DNA of 64,000 nt, from the NCBI RefSeq assembly GCF_009760405.1, contig NZ_WRPP01000007.1, positions 186,001 through 250,000 on the forward strand, in the 5' to 3' direction. Shown here piece after piece: positions 43,961 to 53,031 of the stretch. A model generated the notes under the pieces. It was not told the DNA's origin. It saw only the letters and a program-made list of their open reading frames with translations, and did no database searches. The translations under genes and the position numbers were made by a program. Every line of letters begins with the position of its first letter. Positions within the stretch are counted from its first letter, which is position 1. This DNA is from Nocardia terrae (GTDB lineage Bacteria > Actinomycetota > Actinomycetes > Mycobacteriales > Mycobacteriaceae).

Positions 43961-44018
43961 CGGGCACACCGAACCCGACCCCCGGACCTGGGGTTACGGG
44001 GCGGGTCGGCGGTCCGGG

Positions 44019-44024
44019 TAGACT
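44019..44024 (+). promoter_or_regulatory. -10 hexamer TAGACT before the leaderless ychF start
   Basis: TAGACT is nine bases before the ychF GTG, with only a pyrimidine-rich stretch between and no ribosome binding site. Confidence 0.5.
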
Positions 44025-44033
44025 CCCTCTCTC

Positions 44034-45113
44034 GTGAGTCTCACCCTCGGAATCGTCGGCCTGCCCAACGTCGGAAAGTCGACGCTGTTCAACGCCTTGA
44101 CGCGCAATGACGTGCTGGCCGCGAACTACCCGTTCGCCACCATCGAGCCGAATGTCGGCGTGGTGCCGCTGCCGGACCCGAGGTTGAACAAGCTGGCCGA
44201 GATCTTCGGGTCCGAGCGCCTGGTGCCCGCGGTGGTGTCGTTCGTCGATATCGCGGGCATCGTGAAGGGCGCGTCCGAGGGCGCGGGCCTGGGCAACAAG
44301 TTCCTCGCCAATATCCGTGAGGCCGACGCCATCTGCCAGGTCGTGCGCGTCTTCGCCGATGACGACGTGATCCACGTCGACGGCAAGGTCGATCCGCTGT
44401 CCGATATCGAGGTCATCGAGACCGAGCTCATCCTCGCCGACCTGCAGACCCTCGAGAAGGCCGTGGTCCGGCTCGAGAAGGAAGCCAAGGTCAAGAAGGA
44501 CCGCAAGCCGGTCGCCGACGCCGCCAAGCAGGCGCAGGAGATCCTCAACAGCGGCAAGACCCTCTTCGCCGCCCGTACGCAGGTGGACACCGAGCTGCTG
44601 AAGGAACTCTCGCTGCTCACCATCAAGCCGTTCCTCTATGTCTTCAACGCCGACGAGTCGATCCTCACCGACGAGGCCAAGAAGGCCGAGTTGAAGGCCG
44701 CCGTCGCCCCGGCCGACGCCGTCTTCCTCGACGCCAAGGTCGAGGCCGAACTCCTCGAGCTCGACGACGAATCCGCCCTCGAACTCCTCGAGTCCATCGG
44801 CCAGACCGAGCCCGGCCTGCACGCCCTGGCCCGCGCCGGCTTCCACACCCTCGGCCTGCAGACCTACCTCACCGCCGGCCCGAAGGAAGCCCGCGCCTGG
44901 ACCATCCACCAGGGCGACACCGCCCCCAAGGCGGCAGGCGTCATCCACACCGACTTCGAGCGCGGCTTCATCAAGGCCGAGATCGTCGCCTTCACCGACC
45001 TCGTCGAGGCCGGCTCCATGGCCGCCGCCAAGGCCGCGGGCAAGGTCCGCATGGAAGGCAAGGACTACGTGATGGCCGACGGCGACGTCGTCGAGTTCCG
45101 CTTCAACGTCTGA
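44034..45113 (+). CDS. ychF: Redox-regulated ribosome-binding ATPase YchF
   Basis: The 359-residue Obg-family NTPase has G1 GLPNVGKST (9-17), G3-like DIAGIVKGASEG and a NxxE-type substitution of the G4 motif (NADE), which favours ATP over GTP. A coiled coil (about 130-200) and a C-terminal TGS domain follow (FHTLGLQTYLTAGPKEARAWTI, FIKAEIVAFTDLVEAGS). It binds ribosomes and responds to oxidative stress. It corresponds to Rv1112. Confidence 0.97.
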   Translation: MSLTLGIVGLPNVGKSTLFNALTRNDVLAANYPFATIEPNVGVVPLPDPRLNKLAEIFGSERLVPAVVSFVDIAGIVKGASEGAGLGNKFLANIREADAICQVVRVFADDDVIHVDGKVDPLSDIEVIETELILADLQTLEKAVVRLEKEAKVKKDRKPVADAAKQAQEILNSGKTLFAARTQVDTELLKELSLLTIKPFLYVFNADESILTDEAKKAELKAAVAPADAVFLDAKVEAELLELDDESALELLESIGQTEPGLHALARAGFHTLGLQTYLTAGPKEARAWTIHQGDTAPKAAGVIHTDFERGFIKAEIVAFTDLVEAGSMAAAKAAGKVRMEGKDYVMADGDVVEFRFNV

Positions 45114-45127
45114 TTCGAGGCGTAAAT

Positions 45128-45163
45128 GCGTGAGACCCACCCGGATCCGGGTGGGTCTCACGC
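45128..45163 (+). terminator. Perfect 36-base palindrome after ychF
   Basis: The 18-base half GCGTGAGACCCACCCGGA is followed directly by its exact complement, centred at 45145/45146. It starts 14 bases after the stop and is followed by GTTT. Confidence 0.85.
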
Positions 45164-45240
45164 GTTTCGCGGGCGGGTTCGCGTCGGCGTCTGAGTCGGG
45201 GGATGATTCCGCCATGAGCATCGGGCAGGAGGCGGGTGGC

Positions 45241-45714
45241 GTGAGCGACCTCGATCGCCGGAATCTGCTGGCGGCCGTGGCCATTGCGCGGCGGTCGAGA
45301 GAAGGCGGGAATCATCCTTTCGGCGCGCTGCTCGCCGGGCCCGACGGGGCGGTGTTGCTGGAGGCCGAGAACACGGTGACCAAGGGGCGCGACGCGACCG
45401 GTCACGCGGAGACGAATCTGGTGCGGGCGGCGACGGCCGCCTATGAGCCCGAGTTTCTGCGTGGCTGCACGCTTTACACGAGTACCGAGCCCTGTGCGAT
45501 GTGCGCCGGGGCGATCTACTGGGGGAATATCGGGCGGGTGGTGTACGCCCTCGGCGAGGACCAGCTGCTGGCCTTGACCGGCGCGAATCCCGAGAACCCG
45601 ACCATGGCGCTGCCGTGCCGCGAGGTGTTCGCCGCGGGGCAGCGCGCGACGGCGGTCGTCGGTCCGGTGGAGCTCGCCCAGGCCCGTGCGGTGCACGACG
45701 GCTTCTGGGACTGA
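45241..45714 (+). CDS. Nucleoside deaminase (CDA fold, guanine/adenosine deaminase-like)
   Basis: The 157-residue zinc deaminase has HAETN (zinc His and proton-shuttling Glu) and TEPCAMCAGAIYW (two zinc Cys). C-terminal EVFAAGQRATAVVGPVE follows. Its similarity lies with guanine deaminases/tRNA-specific deaminase-like proteins, but a true TadA is usually needed elsewhere. GTG 45241 is chosen because AGGAGG (45227-45232) is eight bases upstream; ATG 45214 lacks such a site. Confidence 0.88.
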   Translation: MSDLDRRNLLAAVAIARRSREGGNHPFGALLAGPDGAVLLEAENTVTKGRDATGHAETNLVRAATAAYEPEFLRGCTLYTSTEPCAMCAGAIYWGNIGRVVYALGEDQLLALTGANPENPTMALPCREVFAAGQRATAVVGPVELAQARAVHDGFWD

Positions 45715-46030
45715 GAGCGGCGTAGTAATACCTTCCAGCGCATAGGTATTCGCATTTCCGGCCATTCCCGGGAGGGGTCGCCGGGTGGTAGCGGATGCCC
45801 CACCGGATAACGGCTGAACGACACCTGTGAAACGCCCGTGCGACGCGCGGTAATGCGCACGAAATTTACATGCCGCCTGCGGCGCGGTGCGCTGGTGTTC
45901 CGCTATCGTTCATCCCACTATCCGATGCTGCTACTGGCGCGCCAGGGCTGGTTCGTCGATTCCGGAGCGTCTGACCGGGGCGGCCACTGCCTGACGCGAG
46001 CCCCCGACCGACTTGAAAGATCGAGGGAAC
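45715..46030. other. 316-bp intergenic region with one inverted repeat
   Basis: I see no convincing gene. AATACCT (45727-45733) and AGGTATT (45744-45750) form a 7-bp inverted repeat with a 10-base spacer, just after the deaminase stop. It may be an operator or a weak hairpin. TATCGT near 45903 is a possible -10 box. Confidence 0.45.
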
Positions 46031-46717
46031 GTGCCCGTACCCGTAACTCTGACCGGCCGTCTGGTACGGCTGGAACCCCTTGCGCCGCAGCATGCCACGG
46101 GGCTTGCGGAGGCTGCTGCGGGGAACCGTGATGACTATGCGTTCACGCCTGTCCCACACGGTGTGGACGAGTCGCTGGAATATGTCGCCCAAGCGTTGTC
46201 CGGGCATGCCTCGGGCACCTCGCTGGCGTTCGCCATCATCGCCGTCGCCAGTGGCCGATTGTTGGGCTCGACCCGGTTCACGCGCTTCGACTATTGGCAG
46301 GGTCCGGTGGTCTGGCCGCTGGTGCACGGCACGCCCACCGGGGATCCGCTGCTCGCGGTGCCCGATGCCGCCGAGATCGGGAACACCTGGCTGTCCCGGG
46401 AGGCGCGCGGCGCGGGCATCAACCTGGAGTCCAAGCTGCTGTTGTTGCAGCACGCCTTCGAGGTGTGGCGGGTCAAGCGCATCGCCATGCGGGCGGATGT
46501 GCGAAACCTGCGCTCCCGCATGGCGATCGAGCGGCTCGGCGCCACCAGCGACGGGGTGCGGCGGGCGCATTCGCGCGGGCTCGACGGCGAGGTGCGCAGC
46601 ACCGCCTTCTACTCGATCCTGGACGAGGAGTGGCCGACTGTCCGGGCCACCATCGAGGGTCAGCTGGCGGCGCAGCCCACCCGGCAGCGCAACCGCAGCC
46701 GACTGGTCGGGGCCTGA
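46031..46717 (+). CDS. GNAT family N-acetyltransferase
   Basis: The 228-residue protein has TLTGRLVRLEPLAPQHATGLAEAA at the N-terminus, an acetyl-CoA loop region (WLSREARGAGINLESKLLLLQHAFE) and RVKRIAMRADVRNLRSRMAIERLGATSDGVRR. These place it in the RimJ/RimL-like acetyltransferase_3 group. Substrates range from protein N-termini to small amines. GTG 46031 is preferred; an upstream in-frame TTG at 46013 adds six residues. Confidence 0.88.
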   Translation: MPVPVTLTGRLVRLEPLAPQHATGLAEAAAGNRDDYAFTPVPHGVDESLEYVAQALSGHASGTSLAFAIIAVASGRLLGSTRFTRFDYWQGPVVWPLVHGTPTGDPLLAVPDAAEIGNTWLSREARGAGINLESKLLLLQHAFEVWRVKRIAMRADVRNLRSRMAIERLGATSDGVRRAHSRGLDGEVRSTAFYSILDEEWPTVRATIEGQLAAQPTRQRNRSRLVGA

Positions 46718-46836
46718 GCGAGCTGACCCGCGGCGCCGCAATCGGATCGACCGGAAGACCGGTCGGTCCGATTGATGTTTCGCGACTATAATTCGGTGCA
46801 CGAAGCCAGCCACCCCTCCCTCGTAAGGAGCGGCGC

Positions 46837-47361
46837 ATGCCCGACCCCATGCGCACGAAGGTCTGCCTCTCGGACCGAGTATCCGGATCTCCTGTGCTCA
46901 GCCTCTTCCTCGTGCCCGAACCCCGCGTCCGCGGCGCCAGCGTCCTGCACCTCGTCGAGCAGACTCCCCTGTCCGCCAGGTCGATTCCGCGCCCCAACCC
47001 GCATCTCGTGGACTGGTTGCAGGCGCACGGCTCACCCGCCATCCGCACCCGCTTCCTCGCCTTCGGACCCGGACGGCACGATCCGCACGTCACCCACGCG
47101 GTGCTGCACGATCACTTCATCGCCGACCCCGGTCCGATCGGACTGGACCTGGACGACCCGGACGAGATGACCCGCCTGGCCCTGCTCCCCGAACACTGGC
47201 TGGGCCCGCGGCGCATCGACGACTTCCACGACCATGCCGTGCGCGCGGCCATGCTCGCGGTGTACCGCCACTTCGGCGTGGACCGGCGCATCCCGCTCAT
47301 GTACCACGGTTACGCCGAACCGGAGGACGGCTGGTTCGAAGTGCCCGCCGCCCAGGCCTGA
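46837..47361 (+). CDS. Hypothetical protein with His-rich centre
   Basis: The 174-residue soluble protein has a clear ribosome binding site (AAGGAG, 46825-46830). It shows GPGRHDPHVTHAVLHDHFIADPG (about 69-91) and DFHDHAVRAAMLAVYRHFGVDRRIPLMYHGYAEPEDGW. Repeated His and Asp residues could bind metal. I do not recognise a family. It is convergent with the next gene, with one base between stops. Confidence 0.7.
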   Translation: MPDPMRTKVCLSDRVSGSPVLSLFLVPEPRVRGASVLHLVEQTPLSARSIPRPNPHLVDWLQAHGSPAIRTRFLAFGPGRHDPHVTHAVLHDHFIADPGPIGLDLDDPDEMTRLALLPEHWLGPRRIDDFHDHAVRAAMLAVYRHFGVDRRIPLMYHGYAEPEDGWFEVPAAQA

Positions 47362-47362
47362 A

Positions 47363-47917
47363 TCAGTCGAACGGCACCACGGTCAGCAGCCACCACGGCC
47401 GCCGTGGTGAGCGGAACTCGAAGGTCTGCACATACATCCGGCGCTCCTTGCGCGTCACCGGATCGTTCATCAGCACCGTGCGCTCGCGCGGATCCAGCGG
47501 CGGCGCCTCGGCGGCCCACAGCCGATCCCAGTCCGGGGAGCGCCGGGCCAGATTGACGATCTCCTCGACCCGCTCCGGGTTCAACTCCGGAGTGGCGGCC
47601 CGGAAGGTCGAAACCATCACCTGCGCTTCGGCTTCCCAGTCGCCGAGTCGGTAGCGGGCCATGGGTTCCAGCAGGATCGCGGTCATGAGATTCGCGCCCG
47701 GGCCGGTGCCGGGGAACAGCTTCGCGAAGGTCTCGTTCGCGGCGACCACGTCGTAGCCGCCGTCGTGCAGGCAGGCCGGATGCGGAAGGCTGTGCAACAC
47801 CGTGAGATCGGCGTCCGGCGGCGGAGTGGAGTCGAACACCCTGGGCAGTGTGCGGGACAACTCTTCGGAGCGTCTTCGTATCGAGTTAAGCCGGATCACA
47901 AGACTGGGTACTCCCAC
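47363..47917 (-). CDS. Stand-alone MmyB-like (MLTR) ligand-binding domain protein
   Basis: The 184-residue protein matches the PAS-like ligand domain of XRE-MLTR regulators: LPHPACLHDGGYDVVAANETFAKLFPG, NLMTAILLEPMARYRLGDWEAEAQVMVSTFRA, VNLARRSPDWDRLWAAE and FRSPRRPWWLLTVVPFD. The XRE HTH that normally precedes it (about 90 residues) is absent; only 35 residues lie upstream. It therefore cannot bind DNA in the usual way and may act as a ligand-sensing partner. It is divergent from the SARP-type regulator, 70 bases apart. Confidence 0.78.
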   Translation of the reverse strand: MGVPSLVIRLNSIRRRSEELSRTLPRVFDSTPPPDADLTVLHSLPHPACLHDGGYDVVAANETFAKLFPGTGPGANLMTAILLEPMARYRLGDWEAEAQVMVSTFRAATPELNPERVEEIVNLARRSPDWDRLWAAEAPPLDPRERTVLMNDPVTRKERRMYVQTFEFRSPRRPWWLLTVVPFD

Positions 47918-47987
47918 AGAATTTCTGTCATATTGAGAGGATCCTGTTTGGTTTTATTCGAAGTGGGTACGGGGGTCGCACAGCGAC

Positions 47988-50900
47988 ATGGCGCTCATAC
48001 GCATCGGGGTGCTGGGCCCACTGCACATCAGCATCGACGGATCACGCGTGCCTCCGGGCGCGCCCATGCAGTGCGCGGTGCTGGGACGGCTGGTCGCGGC
48101 GGGCGGCCGGGTGGTGCCGACCGAACGGCTCATCGACGATCTCTGGCACGGTGACCCGCCCGCCAAAGCCGTTGCCGCGCTGCAGGTGTACATCCACAAT
48201 CTGCGCCGGGTCTTCGAGCCGGACCGGCCGCGGCGGGCGCAGTCGCGGATCATCGTCTCCGAATCGCACGGTTATGCGCTCAATCTCGAGCCGTCCCAAG
48301 TGGATTCCTGGCACTTCGAACAGTTGCTGCACGGGCACGAGGCCGCCATGCGCGACCCCGCCGGGCGGCCCGAACCGCTCGAGCAGGTGCGGGTACTGGA
48401 CGCCGCGCTGGGCTGCTGGCACGGCGGGGCCTTCGAATCCTTTCCCGGAATGCCCTGGGCGGCACAGGAGGCCGCCCGCCTGCAGGCCCTGCGCCTGACC
48501 GCGGCGGAACTGCGCGCCCAGGCGGCGCTGGAGATGAACCGGCCCGCCGAGGTGGTGCTGGAGTTGCGTCCCATTCTGGAGGAGCATCCGGGGCGGGAGG
48601 AGTGCGCGCGGCTGCTGGCCGTCGCGCAGTACCGACTGGGACAGTCGCTGGACGCGCTCGCCACCGTGCGCCGCAGCCGCGAATTCCTGACCCTGGAATT
48701 CGGCGTGGATCCCGGTCCGGGACTGCGGGATCTGGAGACCGCCATCCTCACCCATTCGGTGGACACCGAGACCGCGGCCCCGCCCGCACCTGTGCGGCCC
48801 CCCGAGCCCGCACCGCGACCGGACCCGGAACCCTTGCCGGACACCGGATACGCGCCGCAGCGCGAGGCCCTGCTGGCCGCCGCCGAATCCGCGCTCGCCG
48901 GGCACGCGCGGCTGGTGTGGCTCTCCGGTGAGGCCGGAGCCGGCAAGACCACCCTCGCCACCGCGATCACCGGGCACCTGGGCGATCGCGGCTGGACCAC
49001 CGTCTTCGGCCGCTGCCCGGAGGTCGAGTCCGCGCCGCCCGCCTGGGCCTGGGCCGAGGTGCTGACCGGCCTCGACGCCGCCGATCCCGAAACCTTCACC
49101 GCCGCTGACGCTTTCACGCTGGCGCGGCGCGTGGTCCGGTCCTGCCGGGAACGCTCGGCCGGGTCGCCCATCGCCATCGTGCTCGAGGACGTGCACGGCG
49201 CGGACACCGCCACGCTGCAGGTGCTGCGCCAGGTCGTGAACTGGCTGCGCGACAGCCCGATTCTGATCGTCGCGACCCTGCGCGGCACCGAGGCGGGCCC
49301 CGGCGTCCGCGACACCGCCGCGGCCCTGGCGCTGTTCACCGCCGACCGCATCGACCTCGACGGCCTCGACATGGCCGGCACGCGCCGCGCCGCGGCCGCC
49401 GCCGGGCTCACCGATCTCGACGACCGCACCGTCGAACTGCTGCGCCGCCGCACCGGCGGCAACCCGCTGTTCGTGCGCGAACTGGCCAAACTCGTTGCCA
49501 CCCAGGGCACCACCGACGCCCTGCCCGACAGCGTCCGCGATCTGCTGGGCCGCCGGATCGCCCAGCTCCCGCCGGATGTGGTCGACCTGCTGCGCCACCT
49601 CTCGGTCTGGGGCGAGGACAGCGACATGGCCACCCTCGCCGCCTCGGTGGACCGACCCGCCGATGCCGTCATCGACCTCATCGCCACCGCCGAGTCGGCC
49701 CGCCTGCTCCGCACCGACCGCGCCGGCCGGGTCATCTTCGACCACGCCCTGGTCCGCGAAGCCGTCTACCTCGACCTCCCCACCCTGCGCCGCACCCGAA
49801 TGCACTGGGCCGCTTTCGAATACCTGCGCCGCGACCCGGACGCCGACCGCCGCACGCCGGGTGCGAGCCACCCGGCGCACGACGCCGAACGACCCGGAAC
49901 CCGCGCGGGCGGCACTCCCTCGGCAGCGGTGGAAGCCGCTGCGGGCGTGGGGAATCGGACGCTCGACGCCCTGTGGGGAGCCGACTACCTGGTCGCGGCA
50001 CTGCTCGGATCGCCGCGGCCGGGGGTCCCGCAGCGCGCCGACCGCGCGCTGGCCGCCCTGCGCGGGGCCGACGAGGTCGCCGCCGAACCGCAGACCGGGC
50101 GGACCAGGTCGGACGTCGCGGCCGACGAGATCGTCGCTTCCGGCAAAGTGGCCCCGCCTGAACCGGAAGGCGGTGATCCGCCGACCCACCGTGGCCCGGA
50201 CGCGACCGCCCAACCGCTCGACCGCGCCGACGCCCCCGCCGGCGACGGCGCTGCGGGGGCCGCTCCTCGTCATACCGGCGCGCCCCCGGTCGGAATCCAC
50301 GGCGCTGGTAGGGATCCCAGCCAGAAGCATGCCGGGATGACGAGCGCGACAGCGGCGGGCGCGACAGCCGCCGGTGCGACGGCTTCGGGCGCGACGGACG
50401 TGGGTGCGACGGGCACAATAGGCGCGGTTGCTTCGGGCAGTGCAGGCGTGAGGGCTTCGGGTGTGGTGGGCGCGCGGGCTGCCGCGGGTGCGACAGGCCG
50501 GGGGACGGGCGGCTCCTCGGCGGGGTGGCAGCCCCGGTTCGCTTTCTCGGGAACCGAATCCGGGCGTGGCGACGTCGTGGTGCCGCGGGGGCGGGACATC
50601 GACGCGCTGGCGCATCATGCGGCCCTGGGGGCCGATACCGAAAACGCCACCGTGGCATTGCCTTACGTGCGGGCGGCCGCCCGGCGGTGCGTGGAGCGGC
50701 GGATGCGGGCCGATGCCGTGCGGCGGTGGCGGTCGGTGCTGGCGCTGCACGAGCTGGCCGGGCATTCGGAGGCCGGGGCCGCGCTCGCGGATCGGCTGGC
50801 CGTGCTGGAGGCGCGGTGCGAGCTGGTGGTGGCGCTGGCCTACGACGGACAGCACATCGCGGCGCGGGCCGCGCGGGAACAGGCGTTGGATCTGGCCGAA

Positions 50901-52103
50901 TCCCTCGGGGGGACAGGGCTGTTAGCGCATGCGGCGACCTGCTGGCCGACGCCGTTGATCTGGTCGGTGCACGATTGGCACACGCCGGATCCGCGGATTC
51001 GGGAACCGCTGCGGACCGCCTCGGCCGATACCGGGCTGCCGGTGCGGACTCGGATTCAGTTGCAGGTCACCGCCGTTTTCGATCGGGCCATCGAGGATCC
51101 CTCGGTGGCGCGGATCATCGCGGCGGCGGCCATGGCGCTGGCCGAGCCGCTCGGCGATCCGGATCTGGTGTGCACGGTCCTCAACGCCCAGGCGTTCGCG
51201 GCCTTCGCGGCCGGCGGATTCCTGCGCGCCCATGACCTGAGAAGATATGCGGCGCAACTGCTCCGGGTGTCGACCGAGGCCGAGCTCACCGAATTCCGCG
51301 CGCTCGCGCACTATCTGCTGTTCCGCGCCACCCTGGCCGACGCCGATCTGGTCGCCGCCGCCGAACACGCTCGCAGTGCCAGCGAATACGCCACCGACGG
51401 ACAGCTACGGCATCTGCTCGACGCCATCGCGCCCTTCGGCATGGTGCTGGAACTGTTGCGCGGCAACATGGACGAGGTGCAGCGCCTGCTCGGCGAGGGC
51501 TCGGCGGATCTCGACGAGCTGGTGGCGCACTCCGGCGAGGGCGCGGCCGAACCGACCCGCGATCCCAACGCGCTGCACGTGGGCGTCGCGGTCTCCATCG
51601 GCTGGCTGCGCAACGACATGTCCGAATACGTGAACGATCTGCGCGAGCGCACCGCCCTCAAACCCGAGCTGTTCGTGCACGGGTACGCGCTGGCCCTGGT
51701 GCATTCGGGCCGCGTGGAGGAGGCCCGCCGCGTGCTGGCCGCCGCGCCCACGCCCGCCCCGCAGTTCTGGTCCACCTTCACCGCGGTCAAGGCCCGCCTC
51801 GCCATCGCCTTCGACGATCCCGTCATGGCGGTGACCGTCTATCGGCAGCTGCTGCCCTACGCCGGCACCATCTGCGGGCTCGAGACCGGCGCCTCGGTCT
51901 TCGGACCCATGGACTACGTGCTCGCCGAGCTGGCCGGCTATCTCGGAGACCACCCGCAGGCTGCCGCGCACCGCGCCGCGGCCGAGGCCCTGCAGGCCCG
52001 GGTGCAGTCCGAACTGGTCGAACTCGCGCCCCCGGGCGTCGGCCTCATGCAGGCCAGCCGATTGGGTCCGGCCGGCCGCAGCCGGTTGGTGCGCAGATCG
52101 TGA
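47988..52103 (+). CDS. SARP/AfsR-type transcriptional regulator with AAA ATPase (LAL-like)
   Basis: The 1371-residue protein begins with an OmpR-type winged helix (about 1-95; IRIGVLGPLHISIDGS) and a BTAD domain (about 100-255). Next comes an AAA ATPase with Walker A GEAGAGKT (314-321) and Walker B-like IAIVLEDVHGADTATLQVL, then a helical TPR-like C-terminal half. Regulators of this class activate secondary-metabolite or stress genes. About residues 630-865 form a low-complexity linker. Inside it are a 25-codon palindromic element (761-785) and a 5-residue GAT-type repeat. The linker is Pro/Arg/Gly-rich and of irregular composition. Confidence 0.87.
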   Translation: MALIRIGVLGPLHISIDGSRVPPGAPMQCAVLGRLVAAGGRVVPTERLIDDLWHGDPPAKAVAALQVYIHNLRRVFEPDRPRRAQSRIIVSESHGYALNLEPSQVDSWHFEQLLHGHEAAMRDPAGRPEPLEQVRVLDAALGCWHGGAFESFPGMPWAAQEAARLQALRLTAAELRAQAALEMNRPAEVVLELRPILEEHPGREECARLLAVAQYRLGQSLDALATVRRSREFLTLEFGVDPGPGLRDLETAILTHSVDTETAAPPAPVRPPEPAPRPDPEPLPDTGYAPQREALLAAAESALAGHARLVWLSGEAGAGKTTLATAITGHLGDRGWTTVFGRCPEVESAPPAWAWAEVLTGLDAADPETFTAADAFTLARRVVRSCRERSAGSPIAIVLEDVHGADTATLQVLRQVVNWLRDSPILIVATLRGTEAGPGVRDTAAALALFTADRIDLDGLDMAGTRRAAAAAGLTDLDDRTVELLRRRTGGNPLFVRELAKLVATQGTTDALPDSVRDLLGRRIAQLPPDVVDLLRHLSVWGEDSDMATLAASVDRPADAVIDLIATAESARLLRTDRAGRVIFDHALVREAVYLDLPTLRRTRMHWAAFEYLRRDPDADRRTPGASHPAHDAERPGTRAGGTPSAAVEAAAGVGNRTLDALWGADYLVAALLGSPRPGVPQRADRALAALRGADEVAAEPQTGRTRSDVAADEIVASGKVAPPEPEGGDPPTHRGPDATAQPLDRADAPAGDGAAGAAPRHTGAPPVGIHGAGRDPSQKHAGMTSATAAGATAAGATASGATDVGATGTIGAVASGSAGVRASGVVGARAAAGATGRGTGGSSAGWQPRFAFSGTESGRGDVVVPRGRDIDALAHHAALGADTENATVALPYVRAAARRCVERRMRADAVRRWRSVLALHELAGHSEAGAALADRLAVLEARCELVVALAYDGQHIAARAAREQALDLAESLGGTGLLAHAATCWPTPLIWSVHDWHTPDPRIREPLRTASADTGLPVRTRIQLQVTAVFDRAIEDPSVARIIAAAAMALAEPLGDPDLVCTVLNAQAFAAFAAGGFLRAHDLRRYAAQLLRVSTEAELTEFRALAHYLLFRATLADADLVAAAEHARSASEYATDGQLRHLLDAIAPFGMVLELLRGNMDEVQRLLGEGSADLDELVAHSGEGAAEPTRDPNALHVGVAVSIGWLRNDMSEYVNDLRERTALKPELFVHGYALALVHSGRVEEARRVLAAAPTPAPQFWSTFTAVKARLAIAFDDPVMAVTVYRQLLPYAGTICGLETGASVFGPMDYVLAELAGYLGDHPQAAAHRAAAEALQARVQSELVELAPPGVGLMQASRLGPAGRSRLVRRS
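50268..50342 (+). repeat. Palindromic repeat element inside the SARP coding sequence
   Basis: The 75-bp element has ends CGTCATACCGGCG (50268-50280) and TGCCGGGATGACG (50330-50342), nearly perfect inverted copies. Its first 33 bases match the intergenic element at 55689-55721 at 27 positions, and its right arm matches at 12 of 13. At 75 bp it keeps the reading frame and encodes 25 residues (RHTGAPPVGIHG...GMT). Confidence 0.75.
50346..50414 (+). repeat. 15-bp coding minisatellite in the SARP gene
   Basis: About 4.6 degenerate copies of a 15-base unit starting GCGACNG encode the 5-residue repeat ATAAG/ATASG/ATDVG. It begins three bases after the palindromic element ends. Confidence 0.65.
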
Positions 52104-52218
52104 AGGTTCCGGCGCCGATCGTGGAGATATTGTGAAGATCTCCGGCGATCGGAACTGTCCGGTCCGCGGCGACGTCCTACCTGATAGGGCCGATGGACGG
52201 CCGGAAGGGGAGGACCGG

Positions 52219-52875
52219 ATGACAGGCGAGCCGGAGCGCAGACCACGGACCCGACGCCGCCGTCGGATGCTGGTGGGAGTCGTTGCGCTGGTGGTGATTT
52301 CGGCGCTGAGCGTCGGGGGATTGTTCGGCGTGCGCTGGTGGCAACATCGGCACGAGGAGCCCTACGGCCCGCGAGCGATGGATGGGCATCTGCTGCACGA
52401 TTTTCCGGACGTCGATTCCACGGCGTTGAGCTCGGAGCAGTCCAAGGTGGTGGACGTGCTGCGACAGCAATTCGACGAACAGAGCGGTCGGGACAAATAC
52501 TCCGAGGGCATTGCCGAACCGTGGTGCGCCGACTTCGTCAGCTGGGTCATGCGCGAGGCCGAACAACCTTTCAGCAATCCGAATTCCGGATCCTGGCGGA
52601 TTCCCGGCGTGTACACGTTGGAGGAGTACTTCCGGGGACAGCACCGTTTCGAGCAGGCGAACAACGGATATCTACCGCGGGTCGGCGACGTGGTGATGTA
52701 CGCGGATTCCAGTGTCTTCCATCAGCACACGAATATTGTGATCGCCGTAGATTCCGATACCATCACCACGGTGGGTGGCAATGAGGCCGGAGAATCCGGT
52801 GGTGTCGCCATCCACAAATTCCGCCCATCCGGCACATCGGGGCTGGTCGGATTCGGGCGATTGGGAACACGCTGA
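52219..52875 (+). CDS. Membrane-anchored CHAP-domain protein
   Basis: The 218-residue protein has an Arg-rich N-terminus, one membrane helix (about 18-37) and an extracytoplasmic CHAP-like domain. The catalytic Cys is in EPWCADFVSWVMREAE (about residue 103), the His in SVFHQHTNIVIAVDSD, and TTVGGNE follows. CHAP enzymes cleave peptidoglycan peptides or glutathionyl-type amides. The ATG at 52219 follows GGGGAGG. Confidence 0.85.
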   Translation: MTGEPERRPRTRRRRRMLVGVVALVVISALSVGGLFGVRWWQHRHEEPYGPRAMDGHLLHDFPDVDSTALSSEQSKVVDVLRQQFDEQSGRDKYSEGIAEPWCADFVSWVMREAEQPFSNPNSGSWRIPGVYTLEEYFRGQHRFEQANNGYLPRVGDVVMYADSSVFHQHTNIVIAVDSDTITTVGGNEAGESGGVAIHKFRPSGTSGLVGFGRLGTR

Positions 52876-52971
52876 TTCCACATTCTGGAAACACGCGGGG
52901 CGGGGTGTACTCCAGGGCGCATCTTCCGCTTACGATGGTTTCGACGGCGCCCGGCAGCGTCGTCGATTGAT

Positions 52972-53006
52972 CCCTGTCCTGCTGCCCCCTCATCGGCAGG
53001 ACAGGG
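52972..53006 (+). terminator. 11-bp hairpin between the CHAP gene and the two-domain gene
   Basis: CCCTGTCCTGC (52972-52982) pairs exactly with GCAGGACAGGG (52996-53006). It may end the CHAP transcript. TACGAT (52931-52936) upstream could instead make it part of the next gene's leader. Confidence 0.6.
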
Positions 53007-53031
53007 GTCCCCGCCCGACGAAAGAAGCTGG

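Noticed and set aside
45838..46131. 97-codon frame in the gap before the GNAT gene
   Set aside because: It overlaps the GNAT coding sequence for 100 bases and has unnatural Cys/Arg-rich composition.
48042..50855. Minus-strand open frame of 937 codons across the SARP gene
   Set aside because: It is antisense to a gene with clear SARP and ATPase motifs; composition is typical of a shadow frame.
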